The notes under the pieces are model-generated. The model saw only the letters and a program-made list of their open reading frames with translations, was not told the DNA's origin and did not search any database. A stretch of DNA of 31,013 nt from Bremia lactucae (taxonomy: Eukaryota > Oomycota > Peronosporomycetes > Peronosporales > Peronosporaceae), in the NCBI RefSeq assembly GCF_004359215.1, contig NW_027152055.1:191767-222779 (forward strand). Direction: 5' to 3'. The position numbers were made by a program, and so were the translations under genes. Of the stretch, positions 28,594 to 31,013 are shown one piece after another (position 1 is the first letter of the stretch; each line of letters begins with the position of its first letter).

Positions 28594-29044
28594 CTTGATG
28601 AGCCCTTGACTTTAACCCGTCAAGCCTGTCCATTGTAGGACGCGGCGCTTGGTGACTTCGCAAGTCCGACCAGTCGAGAGCGTCTCGATGTAGCTTGCCT
28701 GCGAAGTCGGCGCCAAGCATAGAGCCAAACATACCGCTGTCGACACCGCCTCGCATGCGCTCGTCTTCGGCAATTCTTGCCTGCGACAGCTCCATCTTCT
28801 TCATGCGCTCTTCCATGCCCCCCAGCATCGTGAGAACCCTATCTAGCGCATTGGTATCCGCGCTCCTTTCGTGAGCGTGAGGGGGAACGACCACAGCAGG
28901 CTCCGTCGCAGCCCTTTCGTGACTGGTTGTTGGCGGTGCCTGTGCCGTGTTGGCGTCGTCTTTCATCTCTGAGCTTGGGCTCATAACCTGTTCACTTGAC
29001 ATAGAGAAGAAGTCTTTAGCACTGTAATAAAAGGATTCTGTCAT
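28322..29044 (-). CDS. gag: Copia Gag N-terminal part, frameshifted
   Basis: The frame is open for 240 codons from an ATG inside the 5' LTR (29044). The first ATG outside the LTR is at 28984 (codon 21, MSPSSEM), inside the primer-binding site, and is the likelier start if transcription begins farther right in the LTR. The sequence has a Pro-rich stretch ([16 protein letters not shown]) and then [20 protein letters not shown], the beginning of the Gag core. Near codon 219 (about 28388) the sense reading passes to the frame of 26092-28593, which indicates one extra base. The last 20 or so codons are therefore nonsense. Confidence 0.85.
   Translation of the reverse strand: MTESFYYSAKDFFSMSSEQVMSPSSEMKDDANTAQAPPTTSHERAATEPAVVVPPHAHERSADTNALDRVLTMLGGMEERMKKMELSQARIAEDERMRGGVDSGMFGSMLGADFAGKLHRDALDWSDLRSHQAPRPTMDRLDGLKSRAHQDVPQRAQPPPRPPVPSPYQPQPQAPAQAPTTSQYRTPDARQRKLAIRKFDGTEVYVGLGSGFFDWGKTFLATGGHGPRVVRLSLDRKRQD
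28976..28988 (-). promoter_or_regulatory. Copia primer-binding site, internal initiator-tRNA type
   Basis: On the minus strand, GGTTATGAGCCCAA directly follows the 5' LTR. The anticodon arm of eukaryotic initiator tRNA-Met has CCCAUAACC, and Drosophila copia and yeast Ty5 prime from a cut in this arm. The match is good, with one difference (GAGCCC against GGGCCC). Confidence 0.7.
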
Positions 29045-29251
29045 TATCTGTTGCCCTTGTGTTATCTGTCATACCTCTCTACAGCTCATGTTCATCTAAG
29101 CAGTTTCTTGCAGCCGAAGCTGATCGAAGGTAATAACACGACAGGCTTTAAGTCGTTAGCCGCCACTTCAACCACCGCAGCACGCCTCTTCATGCACATA
29201 CGTACCGTCATGAAACGACTAACCAACTCAGAAATAATACAATTTTCAACA
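28989..29251 (-). repeat. Copia 5' LTR
   Basis: 263 bp, with TG and CA at its ends. It is nearly identical to 25656-25918. It contains the upstream ATG at 29042-29044. Confidence 0.92.
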
Positions 29252-29535
29252 GTACGTGCATAGGAAGACTTCTTTGTAAGGTAACTAGCTTAAAGAGGGT
29301 AAAAGCTTGCGGAATAAATAGATATAATGATCTATACCTATTTATGGATAAGAATTCTGAACATTACTATATAAAGTAATATCCTCCAAATATTACCTAC
29401 CTTTTAGATTCTATATGCATTAACAACCTTTAAGTGTTAATCTCATGTAACGATACACCCCGTTACAACTTGGGTGTGGTTCCCATTGTGACCCACCCTT
29501 GTGTATGTGGTGCACATAGGTGCATTAACATTGGA

Positions 29536-29921
29536 AGGGATGACGCCTAGCGTTATCCGTGATGCTGGCTAGCGTCATCCGTTACGCGAGGTATCAAGAA
29601 AGATACGCTCGCAATCCATATTATGTGTTATCTATAGAGATGACATTTTGATTGGTAAAAAAAGGTATTTACATTTAATGTGATTAAATATAAATCAGTC
29701 TAACAACTACTTTCTACTTAGTAAGTGCGCACGAGGAGCCGGATTACCGCTCCCGTGACGATACTTAACCAGAGTTCTTAGTGTGTTGGGTGAGGTCGCT
29801 AACGCGCCCACCACAACTACCTCACTGCACGCAAAAGAAGCCGCTCTAACCGCTTCCTCGCTGTGCTAGGGTGTGTGTCTAAGTAGAGCGTGGCCGCATT
29901 ACGACGTGCCCGCCTACACTT
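29536..29921 (+). repeat. LTR type C, plus orientation (5' LTR of gypsy remnant 5)
   Basis: It ends CGTGCCCGCCTACA at 29921. It is followed by CTTAGTAGCACTTGAAATCC, which resembles the primer-site block of the other gypsy LTRs, and then by gag. Its start is uncertain: 29536 is the TGG before AAGGGATGACGCC. Inside, CTAGCGT(T/C)ATCC is repeated at about 29552 and 29573. The reverse complement of 29595-29921 matches 25073-25405. Confidence 0.65.
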
Positions 29922-30030
29922 AGTAGCACTTGAAATCCTTCCCACGACCCGCATCTCTGCGTGTGTACGTGAGCATGAGCCTCAACATTGATTGGGCTCG
30001 TTTCCCCATGTCTCCGAACATCATCGGGAG

Positions 30031-30522
30031 ATGGCAGAACTTATGGCGCAGGGACTTGGTCAACAAGCCCTGGCCAGGCTCCGGAGCGGTCCTCTTGAGC
30101 AACATTTTGCTCAGTTGGAGCAGTTTGAAGCATTCGTGCTCGGACAGCGGAAGCCCGCGTCCGAGGCACAGAGCCATGCTGCGGCGAAGTACGTCACTCG
30201 TACCCAGGATGAGCTGAGGCATGAGCAGACTCGGAGCGAGGCTCTCAACAGGACTGTTGAGATGCTCTCTGCCCGGCAGCATCAGCCGAGGCCCATTTAA
30301 ATGGACCCGTCCAAGTTCGATGGATGCAGCGCACACAATTGTCCACTGGATGTTAGCCGTATAGCAATGCGGTGTCGCGCAGCTCATTGAGGACGACAGC
30401 GGGGTAGTGTAGTACGCCATGTGTATTTGCACGGTTAGGCCTCAGAGTGAGCTTACTCGGCGCTAATGGCGGACAGAAAGGCGTTCCCTACATGGGCGAT
30501 CTTTAAGTAAAAGATTCGCGCC
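30031..30522 (+). pseudogene. gag: gag N-terminal part of gypsy remnant 5
   Basis: A frame open from 29992 gives, from ATG 30031, MAELMAQGLGQQALARLRSG and then a charged coiled-coil-like segment (TRTQDELRHEQTRSEALNRT) up to the stop at 30298-30300. Across frames the Gag continues with SKFDG near 30315, ALMADRKAFPTWAIF near 30465-30505, and a stop (TAA near 30508). It is rich in G and C compared with most of the window. Broken by several frame changes. Confidence 0.7.
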
Positions 30523-31013
30523 ATGTACCAGCCGCCAAACAACGAAGTGTTGCTTCAGGCGCTTTTGTTTGGAGCGCGACAGGCGAAGCGATCTCTGCAA
30601 GAGTATGTGCAAGAGATGCGCTCGCTGTCGGCGTCCATAACCGTAGGTCCGATTCCGGAGCACATTAAGGTGCCCACGTTTATGAACGGACTACGGCATG
30701 GCCCATCGCGACAGGCCCTTTTCAGAAAGGTGCCGTCGACGATGGAAGAGGCAATCCAAATTGCCTTAGTTGAGGAGCAATCCTACAACAGTGCCTCGGC
30801 GACAGCTTGGTATAAGCCGTCGGCCGAGAGGACAGATGCCACTCCTATGGAGTTGGGCAATGCAGACGTGGTCTGTTTTAAATGCGGCAAGCGCGGCCAT
30901 ATGATGGCTCGCTGCTATGCCAGGGTCCCTGCTGGGGCAAAAATGCCCAGCAAGAGGACTCCCTTCCCAAAGGGCGATGGCAAGAACCAGCGTGCGAGAC
31001 GCATGAGTTCTGC
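30523..31013 (+). CDS. gag: gag C-terminal part of gypsy remnant 5 (open to the window end)
   Basis: From ATG 30523 the frame is open for 163 codons and leaves the window, so the true end is unseen. It begins MYQPPNNEVLLQALLFGARQ and continues SLQEYVQEMRSLSASI and VPTFMNGLRHGPSRQALF, the typical retrotransposon Gag (capsid) C-terminal lobe. The zinc knuckle CFKCGKRGHMMARC and a basic tail follow. The ATG is simply the first one after the stop near 30508; the protein would originally have been read through from 30031. It is better preserved than the other gag copies, so this element may be younger. Confidence 0.8.
   Translation, partial: MYQPPNNEVLLQALLFGARQAKRSLQEYVQEMRSLSASITVGPIPEHIKVPTFMNGLRHGPSRQALFRKVPSTMEEAIQIALVEEQSYNSASATAWYKPSAERTDATPMELGNADVVCFKCGKRGHMMARCYARVPAGAKMPSKRTPFPKGDGKNQRARRMSS

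Larger units (their letters stand above)
25656..29251 (-). mobile_element. Ty1/copia retrotransposon, minus strand, RT deleted
   Basis: It has two 263-bp LTRs (28989-29251 as 5', 25656-25918 as 3'), a primer site beside the 5' LTR, Gag, protease, integrase, a remnant of RNase H, and a purine tract beside the 3' LTR. It is framed by GTACG at 25651-25655 and 29252-29256. The order protease-integrase (integrase before RT) marks it as copia. The LTRs differ at only one position that I see, so the insertion is young. The whole reverse transcriptase and most of RNase H are missing, and one frameshift lies in gag. Confidence 0.92.
25504..29467 (-). repeat. Solo LTR type A, minus, split by a copia insertion
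   Basis: The 3' end of the LTR (TGGAACGGGGCACT when read on plus) starts at 25504, and its 5' end (CACCCCGTTACA on plus) finishes at 29467. Removing the copia element and one copy of its target duplication leaves about 363 bp. ACTTG lies directly on both sides (25499-25503 and 29468-29472), a five-base target duplication as expected for gypsy integration. The near-empty site is visible at about 11210, CCACTACTCGGGTGTGG. It contains a perfect 26-bp tandem repeat (from 25550). Confidence 0.85.
25450..29515. repeat. Short repeat 'S', split by a solo LTR
   Basis: 25450-25503 and 29473-29515 join to give a sequence resembling 11177-11253 (GTCAATTACT, AAAGTAATTAGACCCACTACT, GGGTGTGGTTC). The two halves are separated by the LTR at 25504-29467. 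GTGCAC occurs at both outer edges (about 25439 and 29520). The element type is unknown. Confidence 0.55.

Noticed and set aside
26347..28609. Plus-strand frames across the copia pol gene
   Set aside because: They are mirror frames of the minus-strand polyprotein, whose zinc finger and catalytic residues are all in the minus reading.

Overview
The window looks like nuclear DNA from a plant-associated oomycete (Phytophthora or downy-mildew lineage). Three things suggest this: an intronless secreted protein with a degenerate RXLR-like N-terminus and WY-like helical repeats, several Ty3/gypsy and Ty1/copia families with pogo-like DNA transposon debris, and AT-rich gene-poor spacers. No RNA gene, CRISPR array or prokaryotic operon structure is visible. 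The organism call is inference from protein character, not from a database match.

Only two genes look intact. Both lie on the minus strand and are intronless: an FAD-dependent amine-oxidase-family protein (15158-16585) and a candidate secreted WY-type effector (22445-23884). They sit in islands between retrotransposon wrecks.

Layout, left to right. 1-280: 3' ends of two LTR types in tandem. 281-1849: no recognisable gene. 1850-3117: decayed pogo-like transposase. 3187-9962: forward Ty3/gypsy remnant in the order gag, protease, RT, RNase H, integrase, chromodomain, with many stops, followed by a forward LTR (9963-10467). 10700-13573: a second gypsy remnant on the minus strand, with its own minus LTR (13574-14074). 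14075-15157: spacer with a weak hint of a small secreted protein remnant. 15158-16585: oxidase. 17079-20190: forward gypsy remnant, LTR then gag, protease and integrase with RT deleted. 20217-21988: minus-strand gag and LTR, meeting the previous element tail to tail. 22445-23884: effector candidate. 25073-29921: a nest. An LTR of a third gypsy family lies inverted at each side (25073-25405 and about 29536-29921). Between them is a short repeat, split by a solo LTR (25504-29467, target duplication ACTTG), itself split by a copia element (25656-29251, target duplication GTACG). 30031-31013: gag of the third gypsy family, running off the window.

The genes do not form a pathway. The informative biology is the history of the mobile DNA: a copia copy with almost identical LTRs that has lost reverse transcriptase, gag copies that share the same inactivating mutations, an exactly identical 181-bp island between two diverged gypsy copies, inverted LTR pairs, and LTR ends built from a ladder of small hairpins. 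All assignments rest on reading the sequence by eye; no alignment or database search was run.
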